A stretch of DNA of 64,000 nt, taken from the NCBI GenBank assembly GCA_964393835.1, contig CAYMUN010000003.1:11334-75333 (forward strand). Direction: 5' to 3'. Positions within the stretch are counted from its first letter, which is position 1. Each line of letters opens with the position of its first letter. The DNA is from CAYMUN01 sp964393835. GTDB lineage: Bacteria; Patescibacteriota; Saccharimonadia; Saccharimonadales; UBA4665. The position numbers were made by a program, and so were the translations under genes. The notes below the pieces were generated by a model that was not told the DNA's origin, made no database searches, and was given only the letters and a program-made list of their open reading frames with translations. Shown in pieces: positions 33,636 to 43,314 of this stretch.

Positions 33636-36600
33636 GATTTGTTGTTTTCGACCCAGGCGCGGGCGTTTTTGAAGATTTGGAGCCAGGGGGAGTCCTCTGG
33701 CCAGTCCTCAGGATGACAAGAGAGTTGACGGGTCATAAAGGCCCGTTCGGGGTGTGGCATGAGGATCGTAGCTCGGCCGTCAGGGGTGGTCAGGCCGGTA
33801 ATCCCTAGCGGTGAGCCATTGGGGTTGGCCGGATAGTCCTCGGTGATGTTGCCGTAATTGTCAAGATACTGTAGCGACACTAAGTTGTTGGCGATAATTT
33901 GTCGGATATGGGAATCGGTCTGGAAACTGGCCCGGCCCTCGCCGTGGGCTACCGGGATCGGCAGGCAGGCGCCCTCCATGTCCTTGAAAAAGATTGATGG
34001 CGAAGCCTTAACGTAGGTCATGACGACGCGAGCTTCAAATTGCTCGGAAGTATTTTTGAGGAATTCCGGCCAAGACCGGGCGCCGGGAATTAATTCTTTA
34101 AGGGCGGCCAACATTTGACAGCCGTTGCAGACTCCCAGCGTAAAGGTGTCGGGTCGCTCAAAGAACCTTTGAAATTGCGTGCGCAACAGCTCGTTAAATA
34201 AGATGGATTTGGCCCAGCCCTCACCCGCTCCCAAGACATCACCATAGCTGAAACCGCCACAACCTACCAGGCCGACAAAATCATCAAGCTTGTGTCGGCC
34301 GCTGAGAATGTCGTTGAGGTGGACATCGATACTGGTGAAACCGGCTCTATCAAAGGCAGCCGCCATCTCAATCTGACCATTGACCCCTTGCTCGCGGAAA
34401 ATCGCGACCTTTGGTTTGGCGGTGTACACTTGAGTGTACACCTGAGTGTACACCGCCGGTGTGATGGTGTTGGCTAAGCCGGGATCTTTATCATCTTTAA
34501 GGCGGACATACTCTTGGTCGGCCGTCGTTGGGTTGTCACGTAATTTTTGTAATTGGTAGCTGGTCTCGCTCCACCAGCCCTCAAGCTGGCCGCGGCGGCT
34601 ACGGAAGACTTCGTGATTGGCATCACGGATGATGATTTCCTGGATTTTTGTCGGTTGTCCGATCACCTGGGCCGATTTGCCAAGTGTTTTTTGCACCGCT
34701 TCAACGTCTGATTTATTGACTTGAATTACAGCGCCAAGCTCTTCGTTAAACAGTTTTTCCAAAGTGATGCCGGGGAGCTTTGTCAGGTCGAGCTGCAGGC
34801 CGCAGCGGCTGGCAAAAGCCATTTCCAGGACGGTTGCCAGTAGCCCGCCGTCCGAGCGGTCGTGATAGGCCAGGATTTTACCGCTTTGCTTGAGCTGCGC
34901 CAGGTCGGCAAAGAATTTTTTTAAGCTAGCGGGTTCGGCATCGGGCGCCGCGCCGCCTGCTTGGCTATATACTTGGGCCAGCGCCGAGCCGCCAAGCCGT
35001 CGGTGCCCCTGCCCCAGATCAATTAAAATCAGCGTACTCTCGTCACGCAAGTCGAGCTCTGGAGTCAGGGTCTTACCGACTGAACCTACCGGGCTAAAGC
35101 CGGTAATAATCAGGGAGACCGGCGAAGTGACGCTTTTGGCTTGGTCGCCTTCTTGCCAAGTAGTGCGCATACTGAGCGAATCCTTGCCAACCGGGATTGT
35201 TAACCCGAGGGCTGGCGCGAAGTCTTCGCCGACCGTTTTGACGCTGTCGTATAGGTGCTCATCCTCTTGGCCTTGACCGGCTGCCGCCATCCAGTTAGCC
35301 GATAGTTTAATGTCTGATAATTGGCGAATATCGGCGGCGGCGATATTAGTGATAGCCTCGCCGACTGCCATCCGAGCAGCAGCCGGAGCGTTGATGACCG
35401 CTACTGGCGTGCGTTCGCCCATGGCCATCGCCTCGCCGTGATCGCTATCAAAAGTTACCGCTGTTACCGCCACGTCACTCACTGGTGTCTGCCAACGGCC
35501 GACCAACTGGTCTCGCGTTACCAGGCCACCAACAGTGCGATCACCGATAGTGATCAGGAATTTTTTGCTGCCGACAGCCGGCAGCTTCAGCACCCGCTTG
35601 ATGGCTTCAGCGATTGGCACGCCACTGAAATCCAGTGTTGTAGTGCTAGCTGGCTGGCGTTTGACGGTGCGGGTCATCTTAGGCGGTTTGCCAAACAAGA
35701 CGTCCATCGGCAGATTGACCGGCTGATTTTTAAACAAGCGATCATTAAGCACCAGACGCTGATCTTTGGTGGCATGGCCGACTACCGCAAATGGGCAGCG
35801 TTCACGCTGGCAGACAGCCGTGAAGCGCTCCAGGTCTTGGGGCACGATGCCAAGTACATAACGTTCTTGTGATTCGTTGCACCATAGTTCCAGCGGCGAT
35901 AGTCCGGGCTCGGCGCTCGGTATGTCACGAAGCTCAAACTCCGCGCCGCGCTCCGAATCATGCACCAGTTCGGGCAGGGCATTGGACAAGCCGCCGGCCC
36001 CCACATCATGAATCGTAACAATCGGATTATTTTCGCCGAGTGCCCAACAACCATCAATAACTTCTTGGGTACGGCGCTCCAGCTCGCCATTGCCGCGCTG
36101 TACCGAAGCAAAATCCAGGTCAGCTGAGCTGGAGCCAGTCTGCATGCTCGAGGAAGTGCTGCCGCCCAGACCGATCAGCATAGCCGGCCCGCCCAAGACA
36201 ATAATCAGGGCACCGACCGGCAAGCGCTGTTTCTCGACATGCTGCTCACGAATGTTACCCAGGCCACCGGCAATCATAATTGGCTTGTGATAGCCCCAAA
36301 CCTGGTCGCCGGCTGCTTGCTGGTAGGTGCGGAAATAGCCTGCCAGGTTCGGTCGCCCGAATTCATTGGCAAAACCGGCGCCCCCGATCGGGGCTTCCAG
36401 CATGATATCGAGCGCCGAAGTGATGCGATCCGGCTTGCCGTATGGTTGTTCCCACGGTTGTTCGGCTCCCGGGATTTCCAGGTTGGAGACGCTGAAGCCG
36501 GCCAAGCCCATCTTGGACTTGGCGCCCCGGCCGGTAGCCGCCTCGTCACGAATCTCGCCGCCGATACCGGTGGCTGCGCCGGGCACCGGAGCTATAGCTG

Positions 36601-37486
36601 TTGGATGGTTATGGGTTTCAACCTTGATGACTGTATGCACGGACTCTTGGATGTAGCCGTATTTCCCGCTCCCGGAATCACTAAAGAAGCGCCCGGCTTT
36701 AGGCCCGCGTAAGACGGCGGCGTTATCGTGGTAGGCTGACAAGACATCCTGGCCACCTTGCTCATAGGTGTTTTTAATCATTTTAAAGAGGCTTTTGGGC
36801 TGACGTTTGCCATCTATTGTCCAGTCAGCATTAAAGATCTTGTGGCGGCAGTGCTCGCTGTTGACCTGGGCGAACATCATGAGCTCCACATCGGTCGGAT
36901 CACGTTTTAAGGCCCGGTAAGCGTCGTATAGGTAATCAATTTCATCATCGGCCAGGGCCAAACCTAGCTGCTGATTGGCAGCTATCAGGGCGGCTTTGCC
37001 GCCACTTAGGAGGTCAATAATCTGTAACGCGGCCGGCTCACCACTTTTGAATAAAATCTGAGCGTCATCGAGCTGCTCCAGTACTATTTCTGTCATACGG
37101 TCATGCAGCAGGTCAGCCACCGTGGCACGTTTCCCGGCCTTGCCCCCCCTGACATAAAAAGCGATGCCCCGCTCCACGCGCTTGACTGCCGCCAAGCCGG
37201 AATTATGCACGATATCGGTAGCTTTGCTCGACCAGGGAGAAATCGTCCCCGGCCGCGGCACTGCCAAATACAGCTGTCCCTCTGCGGAACCTTTAAAAGT
37301 CGAGCCATAGCTAACTAATTGCTGTAAGCGAGATGCTTGCTCCTCTGACAGCTCACCAGCCACATCTATAAAGTGCACGTATTCGGCCTCTACGCCGATA
37401 ATCGAAGGATCAATGGCTTGCAGACGGGCCAGCAGTTTGTGTTTACGAAAATCAGATAGTGCTTGGATACCGCGGTAGACCTGCAC
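33632..37486 (-). CDS. purL: Phosphoribosylformylglycinamidine synthase, single-chain form
   Basis: 1284 aa. This is the large PurL of proteobacteria and eukaryotes, with the N-terminal PurS-like domain (1-150), two AIRS-type synthase halves and a C-terminal class I glutaminase fused in one chain, instead of separate PurS/PurL/PurQ. Seen are NSEHCRHKIFN, VKVETHNHPTAIAP, GGLSNALPELVHDSERGA, and in the glutaminase FREQGVNGQIEMA, LGVCNGCQML (nucleophile Cys) and PVAHGEG. A VYTQ repeat lies in the linker before the glutaminase. The GTG start shares a base with the purM stop (TAGTG). Confidence 0.96.
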   Translation of the reverse strand: MQVYRGIQALSDFRKHKLLARLQAIDPSIIGVEAEYVHFIDVAGELSEEQASRLQQLVSYGSTFKGSAEGQLYLAVPRPGTISPWSSKATDIVHNSGLAAVKRVERGIAFYVRGGKAGKRATVADLLHDRMTEIVLEQLDDAQILFKSGEPAALQIIDLLSGGKAALIAANQQLGLALADDEIDYLYDAYRALKRDPTDVELMMFAQVNSEHCRHKIFNADWTIDGKRQPKSLFKMIKNTYEQGGQDVLSAYHDNAAVLRGPKAGRFFSDSGSGKYGYIQESVHTVIKVETHNHPTAIAPVPGAATGIGGEIRDEAATGRGAKSKMGLAGFSVSNLEIPGAEQPWEQPYGKPDRITSALDIMLEAPIGGAGFANEFGRPNLAGYFRTYQQAAGDQVWGYHKPIMIAGGLGNIREQHVEKQRLPVGALIIVLGGPAMLIGLGGSTSSSMQTGSSSADLDFASVQRGNGELERRTQEVIDGCWALGENNPIVTIHDVGAGGLSNALPELVHDSERGAEFELRDIPSAEPGLSPLELWCNESQERYVLGIVPQDLERFTAVCQRERCPFAVVGHATKDQRLVLNDRLFKNQPVNLPMDVLFGKPPKMTRTVKRQPASTTTLDFSGVPIAEAIKRVLKLPAVGSKKFLITIGDRTVGGLVTRDQLVGRWQTPVSDVAVTAVTFDSDHGEAMAMGERTPVAVINAPAAARMAVGEAITNIAAADIRQLSDIKLSANWMAAAGQGQEDEHLYDSVKTVGEDFAPALGLTIPVGKDSLSMRTTWQEGDQAKSVTSPVSLIITGFSPVGSVGKTLTPELDLRDESTLILIDLGQGHRRLGGSALAQVYSQAGGAAPDAEPASLKKFFADLAQLKQSGKILAYHDRSDGGLLATVLEMAFASRCGLQLDLTKLPGITLEKLFNEELGAVIQVNKSDVEAVQKTLGKSAQVIGQPTKIQEIIIRDANHEVFRSRRGQLEGWWSETSYQLQKLRDNPTTADQEYVRLKDDKDPGLANTITPAVYTQVYTQVYTAKPKVAIFREQGVNGQIEMAAAFDRAGFTSIDVHLNDILSGRHKLDDFVGLVGCGGFSYGDVLGAGEGWAKSILFNELLRTQFQRFFERPDTFTLGVCNGCQMLAALKELIPGARSWPEFLKNTSEQFEARVVMTYVKASPSIFFKDMEGACLPIPVAHGEGRASFQTDSHIRQIIANNLVSLQYLDNYGNITEDYPANPNGSPLGITGLTTPDGRATILMPHPERAFMTRQLSCHPEDWPEDSPWLQIFKNARAWVENNKS
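34418..34457. repeat. Three 12-nt tandem units with GTGTACAC palindromes inside purL
   Basis: GTGTACAC occurs at 34422-34429, 34434-34441 and 34446-34453 with period 12. The outer copies extend into a 12-bp inverted repeat (GGCGGTGTACAC / GTGTACACCGCC). It encodes VYTQ-VYTQ-VYTA in the linker before the glutaminase domain. Confidence 0.9.
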
Positions 37487-38586
37487 TAGCGTACCTCCAA
37501 AGTTTCGCCGGCAAAGGTAATATTTTTAGGCTTGATGACGACTTGCTTGGGCCCGGTCTCAACGCGGCCAGCAATCCAGGCCTGCAATCCGAGCCCTAAG
37601 GCGATTTCTTTGACCTGACCGGCCTGATCAGCCGGGATATAGACGGCATAGCCGGCTCCCATATTGTAGTTACCGTACATTTCCGTTTCGTCATTGCCGG
37701 CTTGCTCAGCGATAAATTTGAAGATTTCCGGCACCGGAGGCATTTCAGTCATGATATACGAGAAGTCGTCAACTTCAGCGCGCATCAGTTTGCGCCAGCC
37801 GTGGCCGGTAATATTAGATAAATAATGCACGTCAACGTCAGCATCTTGGAGAGCCCTTACGAGTGGTGCGTAGATATGTGTTGGGATAAGCGCCGTCTCA
37901 CCCAAACTAGTACCATCGGCGAGTTTTGTTTGGTAGCTGCCAGGCAGTTGGGCGGCTAATTCACGGATCAGACTAATACCATTGGCGTGGACGCCGCTGG
38001 ATTCGACTAGGACTATGGCATCCCCATCTTGCAAATCGCGGCCGCGAACCAGGTGCTTTTCGTTGGAAATTATCCCAAACGCCGAGCCGGCAAGCTCCAA
38101 AGCCCCGGGGACTACCATGCCGGATAAGGACTGGGTTTCACCGCCGCCCCAGACGGCGCCGGCTTGGTCGCAGGCAGCCCGCCAGCCCTTGATTAAATCG
38201 CCAGCAACTTGTTGATCGGTCAACCATTCGTACGAAGCAGCCGACCAGTACGCATTAAGTACGACAGGGGTGGCACCGACACTAACCAGGTCGTTAATAA
38301 TACAGGCCACAGTGTCCTGAGCGATATCGGCGAAGCGTGAGACTCCGGTGGTTTCGTAGACGGCCTGCGTGATTAAGCTTTTGCTGCCCAGACCCTCTTG
38401 GACAAATGCGCCCCATTGCTCGCCCATAGCAAAAACGTAGGCTGACTCACCGCGGGTTCCCTCAACTTCTTTGAATCCGGCGGGCATGTTACCGGTAGTA
38501 GCCAAGCCTTGTTTTTGGGCTAGCACTTTAGTGGGATCAGCTTGGGAATAGTTAACAGATGTATGGTAATCTAATTTTTTTGCCAC
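37486..38586 (-). CDS. purM: Phosphoribosylformylglycinamidine cyclo-ligase (AIR synthetase)
   Basis: 366 aa. It closes FGAM to AIR with ATP. Seen are a divergent N-terminus, QDTVACIINDLVSVGATPV (in place of DIVAMCVNDLVVQGAEPL), GGGETQSL, ALELAGSAFGI and SSGVHANGISLIR. The family's C-terminal NITG motif is present as LSNITGHGWRKLMR. Start is GTG at 38586 with AAAGGGAG about 10 nt upstream. Product PurL follows directly on the same strand although it acts one step earlier. Unit purM-purL is divergent from purF. Confidence 0.93.
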   Translation of the reverse strand: MAKKLDYHTSVNYSQADPTKVLAQKQGLATTGNMPAGFKEVEGTRGESAYVFAMGEQWGAFVQEGLGSKSLITQAVYETTGVSRFADIAQDTVACIINDLVSVGATPVVLNAYWSAASYEWLTDQQVAGDLIKGWRAACDQAGAVWGGGETQSLSGMVVPGALELAGSAFGIISNEKHLVRGRDLQDGDAIVLVESSGVHANGISLIRELAAQLPGSYQTKLADGTSLGETALIPTHIYAPLVRALQDADVDVHYLSNITGHGWRKLMRAEVDDFSYIMTEMPPVPEIFKFIAEQAGNDETEMYGNYNMGAGYAVYIPADQAGQVKEIALGLGLQAWIAGRVETGPKQVVIKPKNITFAGETLEVR

Positions 38587-38612
38587 GGCACTTAGGCTCC
38601 CTTTACTAATCT

Positions 38613-38621
38613 ATTATAGCA
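38613..38621 (-). promoter_or_regulatory. Extended -10 of purM-purL
   Basis: TGC-TATAAT on the minus strand, 26 nt before the GTG at 38586, with AAAGGGAG in the leader. A leadered transcript with Shine-Dalgarno, unlike many other genes here. Confidence 0.55.
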
Positions 38622-38674
38622 GAAAATCGCCCTTGCCAGCAGCGCCGTAAGCGGTTATTATAAGGATAAGTAAG

Positions 38675-38734
38675 ATGTTAAGCGTCACCACTGTTGCTAC
38701 GACCAGCGCTTTATTTACTTTTTTAAAAAGTTAA
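38675..38734 (+). CDS. Possible leader peptide before purF
   Basis: A 19-codon open frame, MLSVTTVATTSALFTFLKS, with AAGG upstream of its ATG. It stops 12 nt before the purF ATG. The last codons overlap a 7-bp inverted repeat (ACTTTTT / AAAAAGT), just ahead of the purF Shine-Dalgarno AAGGAG. It could couple translation or act as an attenuator leader. It may also be chance, since there is no run of a single regulatory codon. Confidence 0.3.
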   Translation: MLSVTTVATTSALFTFLKS

Positions 38735-38746
38735 GAAAGGAGTTGC

Positions 38747-40252
38747 ATGCCACTCACGGGAGTCCAGGACGAATTCAAAGAAAAGTGCGCGGTCTTTGGC
38801 GTCATCGGACGTCCGGCAGCAGCCGGTACGACTCATAAGCAAACGGGCCTCGAAGCGGCCCGTTTAGCTTTTTATGGCCTGTGGGCGTTGCAGCATCGGG
38901 GTCAAGAGAGCTCAGGCATTGCCAGCAGTGACGGCAAAGATCTGCATGTGCACACGGCCCAGGGTCTGGTGGCTACCGTGTACCGCGAAGAAGACCTAGA
39001 GCAGTTGCCGGGGCACCTGGCCATCGGCCACAATCGCTACTCGACCTCGGGCGGCGCCGATAATTGCTACAACCAGCCATTTGTTGACTACCAACGAAGC
39101 TTTGCTTTTGCCCATAATGGCAACCTGCCCGATTATAGCCAGCTGGAAGATTTTTTGAGCGACCGCGGCGTCAGCCTCGATAAAAAGAACGATTCCTCGA
39201 TGATGTCGGCCGCTATCGGCTGCTACATGGATGATGGTCTTGACCTGCCCGAAGCCATTACAAAAGCCTACCCGTTATTTACCGGTGTCTTTTCGGTTGT
39301 GGCTATGGATGCTAGCCGGCTGATCGCCTTTCGCGATCGCTGCGGTGTCCGGCCGTTATCTATCGGCAAACTGGAGGGCGATGGCTACGCCGTAGCCTCC
39401 GAGACTTGTGCCTTTGATACCATCGGCGCGACATTCATACGTGATATCGAGCCTGGCGAGATGGTAGTCATCGACGAAAAAGGGGTTACCTCTCACCAAG
39501 TAGTAAAAGGCGAGCTCAAACTCGACATCTTTGAAATGGTCTACTTTGCCCGTCCGGACAGCCAACTGCTCGGCGAGCGCGTCGAGGTGGTTCGCAAAAA
39601 CTTTGGCCGCGTTATGGCCGAGGAATTCCCGATTGAGGCTGACGTCATTATCCCTGTGCCTGATTCCGGCATCCCGGCGGCTATCGGTTACTCGCAGGCC
39701 AGCGGTATTCCGTTTGAAATGGGACTGATCAAAAACCGTTACATTCACCGTACTTTTATCCGCCCGACGGCCCAGCTCCGGGAGCGCGACGTCAAAATGA
39801 AACTCAATCCGGTCATCGAGACCATCAAAGGCAAGCGCGTGGTACTGATTGATGATTCCATCGTCCGTGGCACGACCATGGGTCACTTAGTATCGATGAT
39901 GTTTGAGGCTGGCGCCAAAGAAGTCCACCTGCTCATTACCTGTCCGCCGGTACGTTATCCGGACTTTTACGGCATCAATACCCCTAAACAAACCGATTTG
40001 TTAGCCGCCTATATGACCGTGCCGGAGATGCGCGATCATGTTGGCGCCACCAGCCTGCATTTCCTGTCGTTTGACGGTATGATCCGAGCCACCGGCCATC
40101 CGGCCAGCAGTTTCACCAACTCCTGCTTTACCGGCGAATACCCAATCTCTATCGGTAAGCGTGGTGTCGAGATTACCAAAGTCGGCCCTGGTAAAGTTTT
40201 GTCAAAATCAGGTCATACGCCCACCAAACTGGCAATTGCCCGCGCCGCATGA
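38747..40252 (+). CDS. purF: Amidophosphoribosyltransferase
   Basis: 501 aa. It commits PRPP to purine synthesis, forming phosphoribosylamine with ammonia from glutamine. The nucleophile is Cys14 (KEKCAVFGVIG), so an N-terminal 13-residue propeptide must be removed. Other motifs are HRGQESSGIAS, GHNRYSTSGG, AHNGNLP, and the PRPP loop VVLIDDSIVRGTTMGHLV. C-terminal phosphoribosyltransferase cysteines (LLITCPPVRYPDFYGINTP, seen as TCPPVRYPDFYGI, and SCFTGEYP) match family members with an iron-sulfur cluster or its remnant. AAGGAG is 5 nt before the ATG; purN overlaps by ATGA. Confidence 0.96.
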   Translation: MPLTGVQDEFKEKCAVFGVIGRPAAAGTTHKQTGLEAARLAFYGLWALQHRGQESSGIASSDGKDLHVHTAQGLVATVYREEDLEQLPGHLAIGHNRYSTSGGADNCYNQPFVDYQRSFAFAHNGNLPDYSQLEDFLSDRGVSLDKKNDSSMMSAAIGCYMDDGLDLPEAITKAYPLFTGVFSVVAMDASRLIAFRDRCGVRPLSIGKLEGDGYAVASETCAFDTIGATFIRDIEPGEMVVIDEKGVTSHQVVKGELKLDIFEMVYFARPDSQLLGERVEVVRKNFGRVMAEEFPIEADVIIPVPDSGIPAAIGYSQASGIPFEMGLIKNRYIHRTFIRPTAQLRERDVKMKLNPVIETIKGKRVVLIDDSIVRGTTMGHLVSMMFEAGAKEVHLLITCPPVRYPDFYGINTPKQTDLLAAYMTVPEMRDHVGATSLHFLSFDGMIRATGHPASSFTNSCFTGEYPISIGKRGVEITKVGPGKVLSKSGHTPTKLAIARAA

Positions 40253-40944
40253 AACCGCGCATTGCCGTCCTGGCTTCCGGGGGTGGCACTACCGTCGAAG
40301 CGTTTATTCGTGCCACCCAGCGCGGCGAAATTAACGTGGACGTCGACCTGGTTATCAGCAGTCGCAAGCAGGCCGGCGTCATTCAGCGAATTGCCGACTT
40401 AAATGATGAATTCGGTCTCCACATAGACTGCATAGTGATAAATCATCAGACTCATCCGGCAGATCGTACCGAGCATGTCGGCCGCGGCTGCCAAACCGCC
40501 GCCGAGGAAGCCGGTATCCTGGCTGCTCTGCTTGGCGGCAGTTTTGATCTTATTTCTTTAATGGGTTACATGAAAAAAGTCGGCCCGGCTCTGGTAGAAG
40601 CTTTTGGCTGGCAGCCGGGTTACAGCAGCCTTTATCAAGCCCGCATGTTAAATACGCACCCCGGTATCTTGCCGGATACCAAATCGATGTACGGCCAGCA
40701 AATCCAGCAATATGTGCTGGATCACCATTTGCCCTACGGCGGCCAAACCCTGCACGTAGTAGCCGAAGACTATGATGACGGCCCGATCGTGGCCGAACAC
40801 AAGGTACCGGTCGAGCCCGGAGATACGCCGGAGAGCCTGTTTGCCCGCGTCCAAGCTGTCGAAAAGCAATATCTACCCCATGATATTGAGGATTTCATCA
40901 CGGCTCGTTTAGCTTATACTAGGGAGCAAAAGGAGTCAGCCTAA
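40249..40944 (+). CDS. purN: Phosphoribosylglycinamide formyltransferase
   Basis: 231 aa, folate-dependent transformylase of GAR. Motifs are AVLASGGGTTVEAF, DLISLMGYMKKVGPALV, NTHPGILPDTKSMYG (catalytic Asn and His) and AEDYDDGPIV (catalytic Asp region). A roughly 20-residue stretch around GYSSLYQARM separates segments that are adjacent in E. coli PurN. It needs 10-formyl-tetrahydrofolate; no folate gene is in the window. It sits between purF and purD with stop/start overlaps on both sides (ATGA, TAATG). Confidence 0.92.
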   Translation: MKPRIAVLASGGGTTVEAFIRATQRGEINVDVDLVISSRKQAGVIQRIADLNDEFGLHIDCIVINHQTHPADRTEHVGRGCQTAAEEAGILAALLGGSFDLISLMGYMKKVGPALVEAFGWQPGYSSLYQARMLNTHPGILPDTKSMYGQQIQQYVLDHHLPYGGQTLHVVAEDYDDGPIVAEHKVPVEPGDTPESLFARVQAVEKQYLPHDIEDFITARLAYTREQKESA

Positions 40945-42218
40945 TGGCAAAAGTTTTAGTTATTGGTGGTGGTGGCCGCGAACAAGCCCTGGCCTGGAAG
41001 TTGGCTCAGTCCGACCAGATTGAAAAGGTGTATGTCGCCCCGGGTAACGCCGGCAGCCGTGGCAAAATCGAGAATGTCGCCATCGGCTGGCTTGATATCC
41101 CGGAGCTCTCACGCTTTGCCACCGAAAAACAGATTGACCTGACGGTTGTCGGCCAGGAAGCAGCCTCTGCCGCCGGTGTCGTCGACGCGTTTCAGGCGGC
41201 CGGTCTGACCATCTTTGGCCCGACCAAAGCCGCTGTCCAGATCGAGGCCTCTAAAGTCCTATCCAAAGACCTGATGGCCGCCGAGCACATCCCCACCGCC
41301 GTCTATCAAACCTTCACCGATGCCCACGAAGCCTTGGTTTACGCCCAGAGTCGCTCTTTGCCGGTAGTTATTAAAGCTGACGGCCTAGCCGAGGGCAAAG
41401 GCGTCACCGTCTGTTTCACTACCGAGGACATCGAGGAAGCCGTCGATAAAACCATGATCAAGCGGGCCTTTGGCGATTCCGGCAATCAGGTCGTAGTCGA
41501 AGATTTTCTCAAAGGTCAAGAAGTCTCGGTGCATGCCCTCTGCGACGGTCACGAGTCGGTTATCTTTCCCGCTTCGCAAGACCACAAACAGATTAATGAC
41601 GGCGATAAAGGCCCCAACACCGGCGGTATGGGTGTCATCGTTCCTGTGCCCTGGGTCACCCCAAAACACCTGGATTACGTGAATCAAAAAATCGTCCAGC
41701 CCACCCTCAGTGGCCTGGCCAAGCGCGAGGCCGCATTCACTGGCTGCCTCTACCCCGGCCTGATGATTGACGGCGACGCTGTAAACGTCGTCGAATTTAA
41801 CGCCCGCTTTGGCGATCCGGAAGCCGAAGTCTACATGCGCCTGCTAAATGGCGACCTGTACGAAATCCTGCTGGCCTGCGCCCAGGGCCAGCTCGATCCG
41901 GCAAAAGTCTCCTGGAAACCGGGCTATGCTGTCAGTGTCGTGGCCGCCTCGCCCGGCTACCCCGGCAGCTATCCTAAAGACTTGCCGATCACCGGTATTG
42001 ACGAAGCCGAATCTGACCCGGACGTCGTCGTCTTCCACGCCGGCACGGCCCACAAAAACGGCCAGCTGGTGACCAATGGCGGCCGCGTCCTCAACGTCAC
42101 TGCCACTGGTGCCACCCTCGACACGGCTTTGGATAAAGCCTACGCCGCCATCAAAAAAATTCACTTCGAGGGCATGCACTACCGCACCGACATCGGCCGC
42201 CGCCCAGCTAACCGCTAA
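40944..42218 (+). CDS. purD: Phosphoribosylamine--glycine ligase
   Basis: 424 aa ATP-grasp enzyme that makes GAR, the second purine step. Visible are VIGGGGREQALAWKLAQS at the N-terminus, VYVAPGNAG, VVIKADGLAEGKGV, the ATP-grasp core VEDFLKGQEVSVHALCDG, GPNTGGMGV and NVVEFNARFGDPEAEVYM. Last gene of purF-purN-purD, with its ATG overlapping the purN TAA. Confidence 0.97.
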   Translation: MAKVLVIGGGGREQALAWKLAQSDQIEKVYVAPGNAGSRGKIENVAIGWLDIPELSRFATEKQIDLTVVGQEAASAAGVVDAFQAAGLTIFGPTKAAVQIEASKVLSKDLMAAEHIPTAVYQTFTDAHEALVYAQSRSLPVVIKADGLAEGKGVTVCFTTEDIEEAVDKTMIKRAFGDSGNQVVVEDFLKGQEVSVHALCDGHESVIFPASQDHKQINDGDKGPNTGGMGVIVPVPWVTPKHLDYVNQKIVQPTLSGLAKREAAFTGCLYPGLMIDGDAVNVVEFNARFGDPEAEVYMRLLNGDLYEILLACAQGQLDPAKVSWKPGYAVSVVAASPGYPGSYPKDLPITGIDEAESDPDVVVFHAGTAHKNGQLVTNGGRVLNVTATGATLDTALDKAYAAIKKIHFEGMHYRTDIGRRPANR

Positions 42219-42256
42219 TCACTTAAGACCTCGTCGCGCCATGATCTGAAGGACAA

Positions 42257-43177
42257 TTAATCAGTGCCCCAACTCCCAACGATTTCACTTGCCGCGGCAT
42301 GCCTCCTAAATCCTAGTTCCCGCTGTTCCTTGGCTACTTCGCCATGGGCCGCGCGGACGCTTAGGGCGAGGTCATGGGCGGCTCTGTGGTGTATGCTGCC
42401 CTGCCCTGTCGCGTCGCTGAGCGTCTCTAGCAGATCCTGATAACAGGCATCCTGCGCCTCCAGCACTAATTCTCTTTCTGCTTCCTGAGGATCGTAGGAG
42501 GAGATTAAATCAAACGCAAATGTGGCTAACTGAAGCTTTATCTCGCGAGGAAGCAGAGCGCCAATTTTTACGTCTCTCTTCTCGCGTTTAACTAATATTT
42601 CATCAACTATGTCAGTAGCAGCCCATAATGCCCGGTTGCGCTGCTGGACTGTGGGATCTGTTCCATGAAATTTATCCTGGGCAATTTGGGCGTATGCTTG
42701 CAGAGCATAGCAGTAGGTGCTGAGAAGCGCGATTCTATTTGGCGGCCATGCCGGCTTATCGCGCACATCCTCAAGAGCAGTATTCTTTATGGAGACAAGT
42801 TTCTGCCGGGCCGCTTGTATACCAGCCTCGGCGGCTTCCCGAATTTCGAGATGAGCATTTGGGTTTACCTTGGATGCTCCTTCGGCAATAATTCGCGGTA
42901 CTTTTAGCCCGCCGTCTTCATTCATGCTCAAAGAAAGCTCGGCAAAGTATATGGCTGTTCCTGCCAGCAAGCGAGCAGGAGTGCTATTGCCTAGCGCAGC
43001 TTCTTGCATAGCCTGCAGGTGCAGTACGCTTGAGGCGCCGAGGAGATCGCTTGCGTCAAAGCGTTCGTCGTACTCAGCCTCGAGAGCTAAGTCTTCGGCG
43101 CATTGGGGATCATCCATCGCCTCTCCAAAGGCTATAAGCCAATGAGGCGTGGTTTCGCTGGATAATTCTCGAGTCAT
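42257..43177 (-). CDS. Unknown alpha-helical protein inside the purine cluster
   Basis: 306 aa and not recognised. It is predicted to be mostly helical, acidic and rich in Ala, Glu and Leu, with no signal peptide, membrane segment or known motif. WLIAFGEAMDDPQCAEDLAL near the N-terminus and the Ala-rich helices (IREAAEAGIQAARQKL, YCYALQAYAQIAQDKF) give a repeat-like impression that might be TPR/HEAT-type; this is only an impression. TATAAT lies 10 nt before the ATG with GAGG in between. It is divergent from the HTH gene at 43315, and the pair is visibly AT-richer than the flanking pur genes. Confidence 0.7.
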   Translation of the reverse strand: MTRELSSETTPHWLIAFGEAMDDPQCAEDLALEAEYDERFDASDLLGASSVLHLQAMQEAALGNSTPARLLAGTAIYFAELSLSMNEDGGLKVPRIIAEGASKVNPNAHLEIREAAEAGIQAARQKLVSIKNTALEDVRDKPAWPPNRIALLSTYCYALQAYAQIAQDKFHGTDPTVQQRNRALWAATDIVDEILVKREKRDVKIGALLPREIKLQLATFAFDLISSYDPQEAERELVLEAQDACYQDLLETLSDATGQGSIHHRAAHDLALSVRAAHGEVAKEQRELGFRRHAAASEIVGSWGTD

Positions 43178-43314
43178 ACCTCAGCCTATTATATCATTAT
43201 TCTACCCAATTGACAGGCTGGCGTATTACACCCGCCGTCAAGGGGATAGATGAGTAACGGATGTCGCGAGGACGGTATTTGCTTTGGATAACAAGAGATG
43301 TTAAGATATGTATT

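Noticed and set aside
35321..35872. 183-codon plus-strand frame within purL
   Set aside because: Antisense to a fully conserved part of PurL; no independent evidence.
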